In this document: positions 52,404-61,767 of the stretch, one piece after another
Layout: every line of letters starts with the position of its first letter
Numbering within the stretch: position 1 is the first letter of the stretch
Assembly: GCA_021787395.1 (NCBI GenBank)
Contig: JAJYLZ010000004.1
Coordinates: 1-64,000 of the forward strand
From: Chloroflexota bacterium
GTDB taxonomy: Bacteria; Chloroflexota; Limnocylindria; Limnocylindrales; CSP1-4
Reading direction: 5' to 3'
Length of the DNA stretch: 64,000 nt
The notes under the pieces: model-generated
What the model saw: only the letters and a program-made list of their open reading frames with translations
Databases searched by the model: none
Told to the model about the DNA's origin: nothing
Translations under genes and position numbers: made by a program

Positions 52404-53888
52404 CTACTCCGCGGGCGGCGTGCCGGCCTCGAGCGCCGGCAGCTCGCGCTCCGGCTCGGTCGCGGTCCCCTCGATCGCGCCGACGCCCAGCGGCACCCAC
52501 TTGGACGGGTCCTTCAGCCGGTGCATGCCCTCGGCGCCGCGGTCGTGGACCTGCTCGAAGCCGGCGGGCTCGATCCACATCCGCTTGCCGTCGAGCAGCC
52601 CGGTGATGCCCTCCTGGCCCGGCTCGGGGCGCGGGTGCTGGCAGTACTCGCAGCCCTTGGGGTCGTGCGGCGTGTACTCGGTGGGCTCCTCGTAGGTGGT
52701 GATGTACCCCTCGTAGTTGCGCAGGATCACCTTGTGGTCCGAGTAGGAGACCAGGTAGTTGGGCATGACCGGGATCTTCCCGCCGCCGCCGGGCGCGTCC
52801 ACGATGAACTGCGGAACGGCGAAGCCCGACGTGTGGCCGCGCAGGCCCTCGATGATCTCGAGGCCCTTGCCCACCGGCGTCCGGAAGTGGCCGGCGCCCT
52901 CGACCAGGTCGCACTGGTACAGGTAGTAGGGCCGCACCCGGTTCTCGACCAGCTTCTGGACGAGGTCGCGCTGGATGTGCACGCAGTCGTTGACGCCGGC
53001 CAGCAGCACCGACTGGTTGCCCAGCGGCACGCCCGCCCTCGACAGCTTGTCGCAGGCGCGCGACAGCTCGGGCGTGATCTCGTTGGGGTGGTTGACGTGG
53101 ATGTTCATCCACACCGGGTGGTACTTGTCGAGCATCTCGCAGAGCTCGTCGTCGATGCGCTGCGGCAGGAACACCGGCACCCGCGATCCGATCCGCACGA
53201 TCTCCACGTGGGGGATCTCGCGCAGGGCCCGCAGCGCGCTCTCGAGGAGCTTCGGCGCCAGGGTGAGGCCGTCGCCGCCCGAGATCAGCACATCGCGGAT
53301 CTGCGGCGTGCGCCGGATGTAGTCCAGCTGGGCCTCGTGCTCCTTGCGGTTGAAGTTCTGGGTCGGGTCGCCGACGATCCGGCTCCGGGTGCAGTACCGG
53401 CAGTACGACGCGCACTGCGTCGTGATCAGCATCAGCACGCGGTCGGGGTAGCGGTGGACGAGGCCCGGCACCGGCGAGTGGCGGTCCTCGGCCAGGCTGT
53501 CCTCCATCATCCCGGTGAACGACCGCAGCTCCCGGCCGAGCGGGATGATCTGGCGGCGGATCGGGTCGTTGGGGTCCTTGGGGTCGATCAGGCTCACGAA
53601 GTAGGGCGTGACGTCGACCCGGAACTTCTCGGGCGCGGACAGGCCCTCGCGCTCCTCGTCGGTGAGCTCCAGGATCTCCTCGAAGTCCGCGAGGTCGTTG
53701 ACGCGATTCGAGAGCTGCCAGCGCCAGTCGTTCCACTTCTCGTCCGGGACGTCCTCCCAGCGCGGAGCGCGGCGGCTGACCGCGGGCCTGCCGTCAGGCC
53801 CGAGCCGCTTGGCCGGGTCGCGGCGGTTGACGAACGGCGCCTCCTCGAGCGCCGTGGTGGCCCCAGCCCCCTTCTCGTGTGTGTCCAC
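52404..53888 (-). CDS. kamA: KamA-family radical SAM aminomutase (lysine/glutamate 2,3-aminomutase)
   Basis: 494 aa from GTG 53888, which has a GGAGG site 8 nt before; ATG 53927 is an alternative. The radical SAM cluster CASYCRYC is near residue 150, SGGDGLT (SAM binding) near 200, the PLP lysine in YSDHKVILRNYEG near 365, and a C-terminal CEYC motif. The enzyme moves an amino group from C2 to C3 of lysine or glutamate, usually to make beta-lysine or beta-glutamate as an osmolyte. Which substrate it uses cannot be decided from the sequence. Three small genes follow on the same strand. Confidence 0.9.
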   Translation of the reverse strand: MDTHEKGAGATTALEEAPFVNRRDPAKRLGPDGRPAVSRRAPRWEDVPDEKWNDWRWQLSNRVNDLADFEEILELTDEEREGLSAPEKFRVDVTPYFVSLIDPKDPNDPIRRQIIPLGRELRSFTGMMEDSLAEDRHSPVPGLVHRYPDRVLMLITTQCASYCRYCTRSRIVGDPTQNFNRKEHEAQLDYIRRTPQIRDVLISGGDGLTLAPKLLESALRALREIPHVEIVRIGSRVPVFLPQRIDDELCEMLDKYHPVWMNIHVNHPNEITPELSRACDKLSRAGVPLGNQSVLLAGVNDCVHIQRDLVQKLVENRVRPYYLYQCDLVEGAGHFRTPVGKGLEIIEGLRGHTSGFAVPQFIVDAPGGGGKIPVMPNYLVSYSDHKVILRNYEGYITTYEEPTEYTPHDPKGCEYCQHPRPEPGQEGITGLLDGKRMWIEPAGFEQVHDRGAEGMHRLKDPSKWVPLGVGAIEGTATEPERELPALEAGTPPAE

Positions 53889-53923
53889 TGGCCGCACCTC
53901 CGCCCGCCTGTCCCGACTCGACC

Positions 53924-53938
53924 GCATAAATCTTATGC
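53924..53938. promoter_or_regulatory. Palindrome overlapping the kamA -10 region
   Basis: GCATAA-ATC-TTATGC, a perfect 6-3-6 inverted repeat, 36 bp upstream of GTG 53888. The minus-strand TAAGAT inside it could be the -10 hexamer, so a repressor bound there would block initiation. An AT-rich patch in this GC-rich setting. Confidence 0.5.
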
Positions 53939-54106
53939 AACCTGCATGGACCGCGATCATACACAACCGCCACCGCGAGCGTCCACGAACTGGACCATCT
54001 GGGCGATGTCAGCGCTTGTGGGGATGCCTAGAATCGGCGCGCGTCGTCGAGACCATCCACGTCAGGGGGCCTGCGCCGACGTGCCCCGTGTCGAAAGGAC
54101 CGCTCC

Positions 54107-54757
54107 ATGACCAATCGTCGCCTGCTCGGCGCTGCGATCGGCCTCGCGCTCGCCGTGGCCGCCTGTGGCGGCTCGTCGGCCACGCCCACCCCCGCACCGA
54201 CCCAGGAGCCGGCCGTCTCGGCCGCGCCCGCCTCGGCCGCGCCCGCCTCCCAGGCCGCGATGAGCGAGAGCCCGTCGCAGGCGCCGGCCGCGAGCTCGCT
54301 GCCCTCCATGCCAGTGATCAGCTTCATGCCCGGCCAGGCCACGGCCCTCGAGAAGACCCTGCCCGACAGCGCGGGCGGCGTGACCTTCACCAAGACCGGC
54401 TTCGACGGCTCGATGATCCCCGGCGCCGGGCTGCCGTTCGACACCTCGAAGCTCGACCCCCTGCTGTCCAAGTTCGGCAAGTCCATCGCCGACGTGAAAG
54501 TCGCCATCGCGGCGGCCAGCTCGGGCGTGCCGATGATCTACGCGCTCCAGCTGCAGGGCGTGCCCGCCACGCAATTCATGGCGGATACGGGGATGGACAC
54601 CAGCGGCATGACGAAGTCCACGATCGGCGGCAAGAGCGTGTGGACCGACGCGGCCACCGGGATGGGCGAGATCATCTACCCCAAGGACGACACGGTGTAC
54701 CTGATCCTGGGCGGCACGGACGCCCAGAACCAGGCCATCCTCGCGGCCCTGCCGTAG
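54107..54757 (+). CDS. Lipoprotein (hypothetical)
   Basis: A 216-aa protein with a lipoprotein signal (LLGAAIGLALAVAACGG; lipidated Cys at ~20), then a Pro/Ala/Ser-rich linker (~22-70) and a globular domain with no cysteine. Segments such as TKTGFDGSMIPGAGLPFDTS and GEIIYPKDDTVYLILGG suggest a ligand-binding fold, but no family is recognised. It stands alone between the kamA promoter and the MMPL gene. Confidence 0.65.
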   Translation: MTNRRLLGAAIGLALAVAACGGSSATPTPAPTQEPAVSAAPASAAPASQAAMSESPSQAPAASSLPSMPVISFMPGQATALEKTLPDSAGGVTFTKTGFDGSMIPGAGLPFDTSKLDPLLSKFGKSIADVKVAIAAASSGVPMIYALQLQGVPATQFMADTGMDTSGMTKSTIGGKSVWTDAATGMGEIIYPKDDTVYLILGGTDAQNQAILAALP

Positions 54758-54830
54758 GCGTCGCCGCCCGGCAGCCCTCGCGGACCCGCCGGAGCCCGGC
54801 GCCCGCAGGCCGTCCTCCGCATTGACCTCC

Positions 54831-54855
54831 GACCCGGCCGGGCCCCGGCCGGGTC
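54831..54855. terminator. GC-rich hairpin after the lipoprotein gene
   Basis: GACCCGGCC (54831-54839) and GGCCGGGTC (54847-54855) are perfect 9-bp arms around a 7-base loop, 74 bp after the stop at 54757. There is no T tract, but it is a plausible transcription end before the MMPL gene. Confidence 0.5.
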
Positions 54856-54960
54856 GCTTGGCGGAACGGGCCGACGCGGCATCCGGCGTACCCTGCCACG
54901 GGTGAGCCGCAGGTCGCCATCCCCATCCGCCGCCCCTGCGGCGCGCGAACTGCTGGTCGC

Positions 54961-57246
54961 ATGACCTTCGATCGACTCGGGCGGTTCGCCGTCCGCCGGC
55001 GGTGGTGGATCGTCGCCGCCTGGGCCCTCCTCGTCCTCGCCGCCATCCCCCTCGCGCCCCGCGCCCCGAGCGCGCTGTCGGCCGGCGGGTTCATCCTCAA
55101 CGACCTCGAGTCCGCCCGGGCGAAGCAGCTGCTGCAGGACCAGCTGGGGGTGGAGCCGTCGGCGTTCGTGCTCGTCTACACCTCGCAGACGATGACCGCG
55201 GGCACGCTCCCGTGGATCCAGGCCGTGGACGCCGCCACCCGCGACGTCGCATCAGCCCCGCACGTCACTCGGATCCTGTCGCACATGGTGGCGCCCAGCC
55301 AGGTGTCCGCCGACCGGCACACCGCCTACGACGTCGTGTTCCTGGACCTGTCGCCCGACGACTCGCCCGCCGCCATCCCCGGGGTCCAGGCGGCGATCCA
55401 CCCGCAGCCCGGCCTCACGGTGATGATCGGCGGCGGCCCGGCGTTCTACGGCGACGTCCAGTCGGTCACCGAGACCGACCTCCGCCGCTCGGAGCTCATC
55501 TCGCTGCCGCTGGCGGCGCTGGCGCTGCTGATCGTGTTCGGCTCCGTCATCGCGGCCGCCGTGCCGCTCGTGGTGGGCGGCACTGCCGTGCTGATCGCGC
55601 TGGCCGCCATCTTCGTGTTGGCCTCGCTCACGCCCATGAGCATCTTCGCGCTCAACCTGGCCACCCTGCTGGGCCTGGGCCTGGGGGTCGACTACTCGCT
55701 GCTCATGACCAGCCGGTTCCGCGAGGAGGTCGCGCGCCGCGAGGGCCAGCCCGACCGCGTCGCCGAGGCCGTCCGCGTCACGGTGGCCACCGCAGGCCGG
55801 GCGGTGTTCTTCTCCGGGCTCACAGTGCTTCTCGGCCTGCTGGGCCTGGTCCTGTTCGAGTTCATGATCCTGCGCTCAGTGGGGATCGCCGGCGCCATCG
55901 TCGTGGGCCTCGCCGTCGCCTCGGCACTCACGCTGCTCCCCGCCGTCCTCGCCATCGTGGGCACGCGCGTGGACGCGCTCGCGATCCGCAGGGTCAAGGT
56001 CCAGCCGGGCGCCGACGGCCCCTGGTCGAGGCTCGCCCGGCGCGTCATGCGCCATCCCGTCGCCGTCTTCGTGCCCACGCTCGCGATCCTGCTGGTGCTG
56101 GGGGTGCCCTTCCTCCACGTCAGCTTCAACGCGCCGGACGCCACCATCCTGCCGGCCAGCGTGCAGTCCCGGGCCGCCTACGACGTCCTGGCCAAGAACT
56201 TCGGCGAGGGCGAGTTCGCGCCGATCGTGCTGGCCGTGCGGACGCAGGGCGACGCCACGTCCCCGGCCAACCTTGCCGCCCTCTACAACTACTCGCGTCG
56301 CCTGGCGGCCGACCCGCGGATCATCCGGGTGGACAGCCTGGTGGACGTGGACCCGCGGCTCACGCTGGCCCAGTACCAGCTGCTGTACAACGCGCCCGGC
56401 GGCCCGCCGGACCGATACGCGGCGGTGGCCCTGGCCGCCACCACCAAGGGCAGCCTGACGGCGTTCACGATCACCACGCCCTTCGGGCCGAACGCACCGG
56501 AGGGCCGCGCCCTCGTCCACGACCTGCGGAATCCCAACGGTCCGCTCGCGCCGCCAGCCGGCATGACGGTGCTCGTCGGCGGGGGCGCCGCAGATGTCGA
56601 GGACGTGGTGACCCGCGTCTGGACCGACTTCCCCCGCACGGCCGCGTTCATCGTCCTCACCACGTTCCTGGTGCTGTTCGTCCTCCTGCGCTCGGCGGTG
56701 CTGCCGATCAAGGCGCTGGTCATGAACACGCTCTCGATCGTCGCCAGCTTCGGCGCGCTGGTCTGGATCTTCCAGGACGGCAACCTGTCCGCCATCTTCA
56801 ACTTCCAGCCACTGGGCTACGTGGAGACCACGCAGCCGGTGATCCTGTTCTGCGTGCTGTTCGGGCTGTCCATGGACTACGAGGTGTTCCTGCTGTCGCG
56901 CATGAAGGAGGTCTGGGACCGGACCGGCGACAACACCGAGGCCGTGGCGCGCGGCCTCGAGCGCAGCGGCCGGATCGTGTCCTCGGCCGCGCTGATCGTG
57001 GTCGTGGTGGCGGGCTCGTTCGCGTTCGCGGACATCGTGCTGATCAAGGCGCTCGGCCTCGGCGTCGCGATCGCGGTGGCCCTCGACGCCACGGTGGTCC
57101 GGGCGCTGCTCGTGCCGGCCACGATGCGCCTGCTCGGGAAGTGGAACTGGTGGGTGCCGGCGCGGCTCGACCGCGCGCTGGCCGGCGTGCTGCCGCGCAC
57201 CGAGGCCGAGGCCGAGGAAGCGTCCGAGGAGACAGGGCGATGGTGA
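54961..57246 (+). CDS. MMPL/RND family transporter
   Basis: A 761-aa protein in the typical MMPL layout: one membrane segment, a large periplasmic domain, five or six segments, then the pattern repeats. Landmarks: LGLGLGVDYSLLMTSRFREE near residue 240 and FGLSMDYEVFLLSRMKEVWD near 640, the paired GxxxDY motifs needed for proton relay. Substrates of MMPL proteins are lipids or hydrophobic drugs. The 3' end overlaps the next gene (57240), so they are coupled. Confidence 0.9.
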   Translation: MTFDRLGRFAVRRRWWIVAAWALLVLAAIPLAPRAPSALSAGGFILNDLESARAKQLLQDQLGVEPSAFVLVYTSQTMTAGTLPWIQAVDAATRDVASAPHVTRILSHMVAPSQVSADRHTAYDVVFLDLSPDDSPAAIPGVQAAIHPQPGLTVMIGGGPAFYGDVQSVTETDLRRSELISLPLAALALLIVFGSVIAAAVPLVVGGTAVLIALAAIFVLASLTPMSIFALNLATLLGLGLGVDYSLLMTSRFREEVARREGQPDRVAEAVRVTVATAGRAVFFSGLTVLLGLLGLVLFEFMILRSVGIAGAIVVGLAVASALTLLPAVLAIVGTRVDALAIRRVKVQPGADGPWSRLARRVMRHPVAVFVPTLAILLVLGVPFLHVSFNAPDATILPASVQSRAAYDVLAKNFGEGEFAPIVLAVRTQGDATSPANLAALYNYSRRLAADPRIIRVDSLVDVDPRLTLAQYQLLYNAPGGPPDRYAAVALAATTKGSLTAFTITTPFGPNAPEGRALVHDLRNPNGPLAPPAGMTVLVGGGAADVEDVVTRVWTDFPRTAAFIVLTTFLVLFVLLRSAVLPIKALVMNTLSIVASFGALVWIFQDGNLSAIFNFQPLGYVETTQPVILFCVLFGLSMDYEVFLLSRMKEVWDRTGDNTEAVARGLERSGRIVSSAALIVVVVAGSFAFADIVLIKALGLGVAIAVALDATVVRALLVPATMRLLGKWNWWVPARLDRALAGVLPRTEAEAEEASEETGRW

Positions 57247-58412
57247 TCGCCGCGCGCCTGCGCCACCTGGCCGCCCTGCTCGCGTTCGCGCTGGTGGTCG
57301 TCGGCTGCGGCGGGCCCGTGCTCGCCAACCCGCCGGCACCGCATCCGCTGTCGTCGCCCGCGCCGACGGGGACGCCCCCGCTGCCGGACCCGCAGCCGGT
57401 GGTGCTGCCCCGGGACGACGCGCCGCACGACCGCCTGACCGAGTGGTGGTACTACACCGGCCACCTCGTCGACCAGACGGGCGCCCACTGGGGCTTCGAG
57501 TTCGTGGTGTTCCGCGCGGAGCGCGGCAGCTTCCCCGTGTCGTGGGCGTCGCACCTGGCGCTCACCGACGAGGCCGGCCGCCAGTTCCACTACGCGCAGC
57601 GCGCCGAGATCGGCCCGCAGGTGGACGCGGGCACCGCCGGGACCGCCGGCTTCGACCTCGCCATCCGGGGCCTCGACGCCACCGACCCGGCGACCTTCAC
57701 GCGGGCGCCCTGGACGATGCAGGGCGCGAACGGCACCGACACGCTCAGGGCCCTCGCGCTGCCGGCAGAGACGCTCGGGGACAAGGTGGCCGGCTTCGGG
57801 CTGGCGCTGTCGCTGGTCGCGACCAAGCCCCCGGCGCTCCACAACGGCGACGGCTACATCGACTTCGGACCGGCCGGCGGCTCGTACTACTACTCGCGCA
57901 CCTCGATGGACGCGTCCGGGTCGATCACGGTGGGCGGCCGGACGCTCAAGGTGACCGGCACCGCCTGGTTCGACCACCAGTGGGGCGACTTCATCTCGGT
58001 CGGCGCCGGCGGCTGGGACTGGTTCGCGCTCAACCTGGGTGACGGCACCGACGTGACGCTGTCGATGGTCCGCGCGCCCGACGGCACCGACCCGCTGGTC
58101 TACGGGACGCTGGTGGCGCGGGACGGCTCGATGCGGCGGCTGGGCCCGGGCGACTTCACGGTGGCCGTGACCGGGCACTGGACGTCGCCCGCCACGGGCA
58201 TCACGTACCCCGCCGGCTGGGCGGTGTCGATCCCGTCAGCCGAGATCGAGGCGAAGCTCACGCCCACCGTGCCCCAGCAGGAGCTGGACACGCGGGCCAC
58301 GACCGGCGTCGTCTACTGGGAGGGCTCCCAGCGGGTCACCGCCAGCGTCGCCGGCCGAGACGTGGGCGGCCAGGCCTACGTGGAGCTCACCGGCTACGGC
58401 CCCGCCCGGTAG
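57240..58412 (+). CDS. AttH/CrtC-like lipocalin lipoprotein
   Basis: A 390-aa protein started at ATG 57240, overlapping the MMPL stop by 7 bp. Lipoprotein signal LLAFALVVVGCGG. The body carries the family hallmarks TEWWYYTGHL, WGFEFVVFRAER, YYYSRTSMDASGSITVGGRT and WFDHQWGDF of the carotenoid 1,2-hydratase/AttH lipocalin-like family. Members in this context are exported lipid-binding proteins, so it may hand substrate to or from the MMPL pump; this is an inference from gene order. Confidence 0.88.
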   Translation: MVIAARLRHLAALLAFALVVVGCGGPVLANPPAPHPLSSPAPTGTPPLPDPQPVVLPRDDAPHDRLTEWWYYTGHLVDQTGAHWGFEFVVFRAERGSFPVSWASHLALTDEAGRQFHYAQRAEIGPQVDAGTAGTAGFDLAIRGLDATDPATFTRAPWTMQGANGTDTLRALALPAETLGDKVAGFGLALSLVATKPPALHNGDGYIDFGPAGGSYYYSRTSMDASGSITVGGRTLKVTGTAWFDHQWGDFISVGAGGWDWFALNLGDGTDVTLSMVRAPDGTDPLVYGTLVARDGSMRRLGPGDFTVAVTGHWTSPATGITYPAGWAVSIPSAEIEAKLTPTVPQQELDTRATTGVVYWEGSQRVTASVAGRDVGGQAYVELTGYGPAR

Positions 58413-58427
58413 CCGCGGTCGGCCGGG

Positions 58428-59141
58428 TCAGGGGGCGGTGCCCGCGGATGTCTCGGGCCCCGCGGAGGCCGGCGCGGCGGACCCGCCGGCGAGCGCCGTG
58501 TCGATCAGCTTGGCCATCGTGTCGGGGCTCTGGTAGCCGGCCACCGCGAACACGCCGTTGATGAAGAACATCGGCGTGCCGCCGTGCTCGCTGACGATCG
58601 GCGTGTACTTGGCGGTGTTGGCGTCCACCTGGGCCAGCACGTCGGCGCTGTCGGTGCAGGAGCTGAAGCCGCTCGTGTCGAGGCCCGCGGCAGCGGCGAT
58701 CCTGGCCAGGCGGTCCTTGGTGAACGAGCCGACGTTCTCGCCCAGCTGGTTGGCGTACACCCAGTGCGCGTAGTCCCAGTACTTGCCCTGCTGCTCGGCG
58801 CAGATGGCCCCCGCCGCCGCGAAGCGCGACTCCTGGTCGGCGTTCTGGGCGACCCACACGAAGTCGTGGTGGACGATCAGGAGCTTCCCCGTGGTGACGT
58901 ACCGGCTCACGATCGAGGGCTCGGTGTCGAGCGCGTTCTTGGCGCAGTAGGGGCACTGGAAGTCGTCGTACACGTCGAGGGTCACCGGGGCAGACGTGCT
59001 GCCCAGCTCGTTGGCGTGCTGGATCGAGGCGGGATACGCGATCCCCGGGTCCACCAGCGTGCCCGTCACCTGCCCGGACAGCTGCGAGTAGGCCGCGAAC
59101 GCGACGATCAGCAGGCCGACGACGACGGCGCCGATGGTCAT
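58428..59141 (-). CDS. DsbA-like thiol:disulfide oxidoreductase, membrane-anchored
   Basis: A 237-aa protein from ATG 59141: N-terminal anchor (MTIGAVVVGLLIVAFAAYSQ), then a thioredoxin fold with CPYC active site (DFQCPYCAKNAL), an inserted helical domain, and the cis-Pro loop GGTPMFFINGVFAV. It oxidises or isomerises exported proteins. The frame stays open for 52 more codons to a CTG at 59297 preceded by GGAGG, giving a basic cytoplasmic tail; ATG 59141 lacks a ribosome-binding site. Confidence 0.88.
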   Translation of the reverse strand: MTIGAVVVGLLIVAFAAYSQLSGQVTGTLVDPGIAYPASIQHANELGSTSAPVTLDVYDDFQCPYCAKNALDTEPSIVSRYVTTGKLLIVHHDFVWVAQNADQESRFAAAGAICAEQQGKYWDYAHWVYANQLGENVGSFTKDRLARIAAAAGLDTSGFSSCTDSADVLAQVDANTAKYTPIVSEHGGTPMFFINGVFAVAGYQSPDTMAKLIDTALAGGSAAPASAGPETSAGTAP

Positions 59142-59479
59142 CGTCCGGCTGTTGACGAGCGACGACCCGCGCGTCCTGGGGGTGGCCGTCCTCGCCTTGC
59201 GGTCGCCGCCGGCGGCCTCCGAGCGGCCCTGCTGCCGGTCAGCGGCCCGGCGCTGGCTGCGCGGGGCCGGCTTGGTGGGTTGCTTGCTGCCGCTCAGGGG
59301 AGGGCCTCCGGTCTGCTGGCTCGGGTCCGATGGCGCGACGCGCGCACCAGCGCGCCCGCGAAAGCCTCGCCGCCCGACGCTCGCCCGCGATAGGGGCCTT
59401 CGGCCCGGATGGCGGGCCGGGGGTCCTGCGGTCGGGCCGACGGCGGGACAAACGGCAGTATCCGGCTGGGCATGCTAGT

Positions 59480-59494
59480 TGATACTGTGTCTCA
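59480..59494. promoter_or_regulatory. Zur/Fur-box-like palindrome at the start of the zinc operon
   Basis: TGATACTGTGTCTCA: arms TGATAC/GTCTCA with one mismatch around TGT, similar in form to Zur boxes (TGATAA...TTATCA). It ends 1 base before ATG 59496, and GATACT within it could be the -10, so the transcript may be leaderless. The operon encodes its own Fur-family regulator. Confidence 0.6.
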
Positions 59495-59495
59495 T

Positions 59496-60416
59496 ATGGA
59501 ACCTGACGCGCCTCATCGCCCAGCCGGACAGCCGCGCTCCCGGCCCCTGTCACCGGCCGACGTGCACCAGCACGAGCACGACCTGCTGAACCCGGTGCAC
59601 GCGCACGCGCACGCCGATGTCTGGCTGAGCGACGTCTCCGCGGGGTACGGCCACCGGACCGCGCTCCGGCACGTCTCGGTGGCGGTGGAGCCCGGCAGTC
59701 TGCTCGCGGTCGTGGGGCCGAACGGCGCGGGGAAGTCCACGCTGCTCAAGCTCATGGCCGGGCTCGCGCGTCCCTGGACGGGGCGGATCGAGGTGCTCGG
59801 CCAGCCGGCGGGCCGCGAGGCGCGGCGCGTCGCGTACGTCCCGCAGGCGGAGCTCGTGGACTGGGCGTTCCCGGTCACGGTGGAGGACGTCGTCACGATG
59901 GGCCGCTTCCCGCGGCTCGGCCCCGTGCGCCGGCCGGGGGCCGACGATCGCCGAGCGGTCCGCGTGGCCCTCGAGCAGGTGGACATGATCCGCCACCTCC
60001 ACACCCAGATCGGACGCCTGTCCGGCGGGCAGCGCCGTCGCGTCTTCCTGGCCCGGGCGCTCGCCGCGGAGCCGGACCTGTTCCTCCTCGACGAGCCGGT
60101 GACGGGCATCGACGCGAGGACGCAGGAGCTGCTGATGGACATCCTCGAGGCCCAGGCGGCGCGGGGCAAGACGGTGGTCGCCACCACGCACGACCTCGCC
60201 TGCGCCGCGCAGCGCTTCCAGCAGGTGCTCGCGATCAACCGCACGGTGGTGGCCTACGGGCCGTCCAACCTGGTCCTCGACACCGGCGTCCTCGCCCGCG
60301 CCTACGGCGGGCACCTGCTCGTCCTCGAGGGCAGCACGGTCGTCCTCGACGACGCGCACCACCACGACGAGGCCGCACCCGGCGAGCGCCACTTCCACGA
60401 AGGGGAGCCGCGCTGA
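59496..60416 (+). CDS. znuC: Zinc/manganese ABC transporter ATP-binding protein
   Basis: A 306-aa ATPase started at ATG 59496. Walker A GPNGAGKSTLLKLMAG near residue 80, signature LSGGQRRRVFLARALA near 165, Walker B LFLLDEPVTGID near 190. A His-rich N-terminal stretch (VHQHEHDLLNPVHAHAHADV) and a His-rich C-terminus (DDAHHHDEAA, ERHFHEG) suggest metal binding. It forms an operon with the permease, Zur and substrate-binding genes, each overlapping its neighbour. Confidence 0.9.
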   Translation: MEPDAPHRPAGQPRSRPLSPADVHQHEHDLLNPVHAHAHADVWLSDVSAGYGHRTALRHVSVAVEPGSLLAVVGPNGAGKSTLLKLMAGLARPWTGRIEVLGQPAGREARRVAYVPQAELVDWAFPVTVEDVVTMGRFPRLGPVRRPGADDRRAVRVALEQVDMIRHLHTQIGRLSGGQRRRVFLARALAAEPDLFLLDEPVTGIDARTQELLMDILEAQAARGKTVVATTHDLACAAQRFQQVLAINRTVVAYGPSNLVLDTGVLARAYGGHLLVLEGSTVVLDDAHHHDEAAPGERHFHEGEPR

Positions 60417-61318
60417 TGCATCTCGTCCTCGACCCCCTCCAGTACGGCTACTTCCTGCGCGCCCTCGCCGCGTCCGCCCTGGTGGGGACCGTCTGCGCGG
60501 TGGTGGGCACGTACGTCGTCCTGCGGGGCGTCGCGTTCATCGGTGACGCGATCGCCCACGCCGGCTTCCCCGGGATCGTGGCCGCCTACCTCCTCGGCCT
60601 GCCCCTCTACCTCGGGGCCACGGTCGCCGCGGTCGGCACCGCCCTCGCGATCGGCGTCGTCACCCGGCGGGCGGGCATCCGCCAGGACACGGCGATCGGG
60701 GTGCTGTTCGCGGGCACGTTCGCCCTCGGCGTGTTCCTGTTCAGCACGATCTCCGGCTACGTCGCCGACCTGTTCAGCTTCCTGTTCGGCCAGGTGCTCG
60801 CGATCAGCCCCACCGACCTGCTGGCGCTGTCCGCTCTCGGCCTGGGCGTGATCGCGGTCGTCGCCCTGCTCTGGAAGGAGCTGCTGTACGCCACGTTCGA
60901 CCCGCTGGGCGCCGCGGCGTCGGGCATCCAGGTCGACCGGCTGGAGCTGCTGTTCCTCGCCCTGGTGGGGGTGACGATCGTGGTCAGCCTGCAGGCGGTG
61001 GGCATCATCCTGGTCGTGGCGATGCTGGTGACCCCGGCGGCCACCGCCCAGGTGGTCACCGTGCGGTTCACCCGCCTCATGCTGTCGGCCGCCCTGTTCG
61101 GCGTCGCCAGCGCCGTCGTGGGGCTGTACGCCTCGTACTGGCTCGACGTGGCGAGCGGCGCGACGATCGTGCTCGTCCAGACGCTCTGGTTCACGGTCAC
61201 GCTGCTGCTGGGGCCGCGCGGGCTGCTCGCGCGACGGCGCGGCCGGGTGTCGGGCGGCGCCCTGTCCGAGGAGGACGAGGAGGACGAGGCGACCCTGGCG
61301 ACGGCGGCGATCGGATGA
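60416..61318 (+). CDS. znuB: Zinc/manganese ABC transporter permease
   Basis: A 300-aa permease with about eight hydrophobic segments. Landmarks: VVLRGVAFIGDAIAHAGFPG near residue 38 and LGAAASGIQVDRLELLFLAL near 165, typical of the ABC-3 family (ZnuB/MntB). An acidic C-terminal tail (SEEDEEDEATLATAAIG) follows. Its start overlaps the ATPase stop by one base and its stop overlaps the regulator start (ATGA). Confidence 0.9.
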   Translation: MHLVLDPLQYGYFLRALAASALVGTVCAVVGTYVVLRGVAFIGDAIAHAGFPGIVAAYLLGLPLYLGATVAAVGTALAIGVVTRRAGIRQDTAIGVLFAGTFALGVFLFSTISGYVADLFSFLFGQVLAISPTDLLALSALGLGVIAVVALLWKELLYATFDPLGAAASGIQVDRLELLFLALVGVTIVVSLQAVGIILVVAMLVTPAATAQVVTVRFTRLMLSAALFGVASAVVGLYASYWLDVASGATIVLVQTLWFTVTLLLGPRGLLARRRGRVSGGALSEEDEEDEATLATAAIG

Positions 61319-61767
61319 CGGCGCCGTCCGCGGATGTCCGGACCGACGCGTTCGTCGCGGCGCTCGCCCGGGCCGGTCAGCGGGTGACCCTGCCGCGACA
61401 AGCCGCGGCCCGCCTCGTGGCCGCCCGCATCGGGCACTTCACCGCGGCCCAGCTGATGGAGGACGCCGAGGCGGCCGGTGAGCCGATCGGCCGCGCGACC
61501 GTGTTCCGGGCGCTCGACCTGTTCGCCTCGCTCGGGCTGGTGGAGCGCGTGGACCTGCCCGACGGCAACCACGCCTTCGTCGTCTGCCGGGCGGTCCACC
61601 ACCACCATGCCATCTGCACCCGCTGCGGCCGGTCGGTGGACATCAGCGACGCGAGCCTGGGCGAGGCCCTGGCCGCGGTCGAGCGGCAGACGGGGTTCCG
61701 CATGACCGCCCACCGGCTCGAGCTGTTCGGGCTGTGCGCCGAGTGCGCGGCGTCAGGGGTTCGGTGA
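61315..61767 (+). CDS. zur: Fur-family regulator (probable Zur)
   Basis: A 150-aa protein. Winged helix (AARIGHFTAAQLMEDAEAAG, GRATVFRALDLFASLGLVER) and a metal-binding dimerisation domain with HHHHAICTRCGR and a second CxxC (LFGLCAECAAS). Location inside a zinc uptake operon argues for Zur over Fur or PerR. It should bind the palindrome at 59480-59494 when zinc is plentiful. Confidence 0.88.
   Translation: MTAPSADVRTDAFVAALARAGQRVTLPRQAAARLVAARIGHFTAAQLMEDAEAAGEPIGRATVFRALDLFASLGLVERVDLPDGNHAFVVCRAVHHHHAICTRCGRSVDISDASLGEALAAVERQTGFRMTAHRLELFGLCAECAASGVR

Noticed and set aside
51934-53736. 600-codon minus-strand frame overlapping kamA
   Set aside because: Shadow of kamA over most of its length; only the last 93 codons (from 52215) behave like a gene.
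55002-58412. 1136-codon frame spanning the MMPL gene
   Set aside because: The first two thirds are an out-of-frame shadow of the transporter; the real lipocalin gene starts at 57240.
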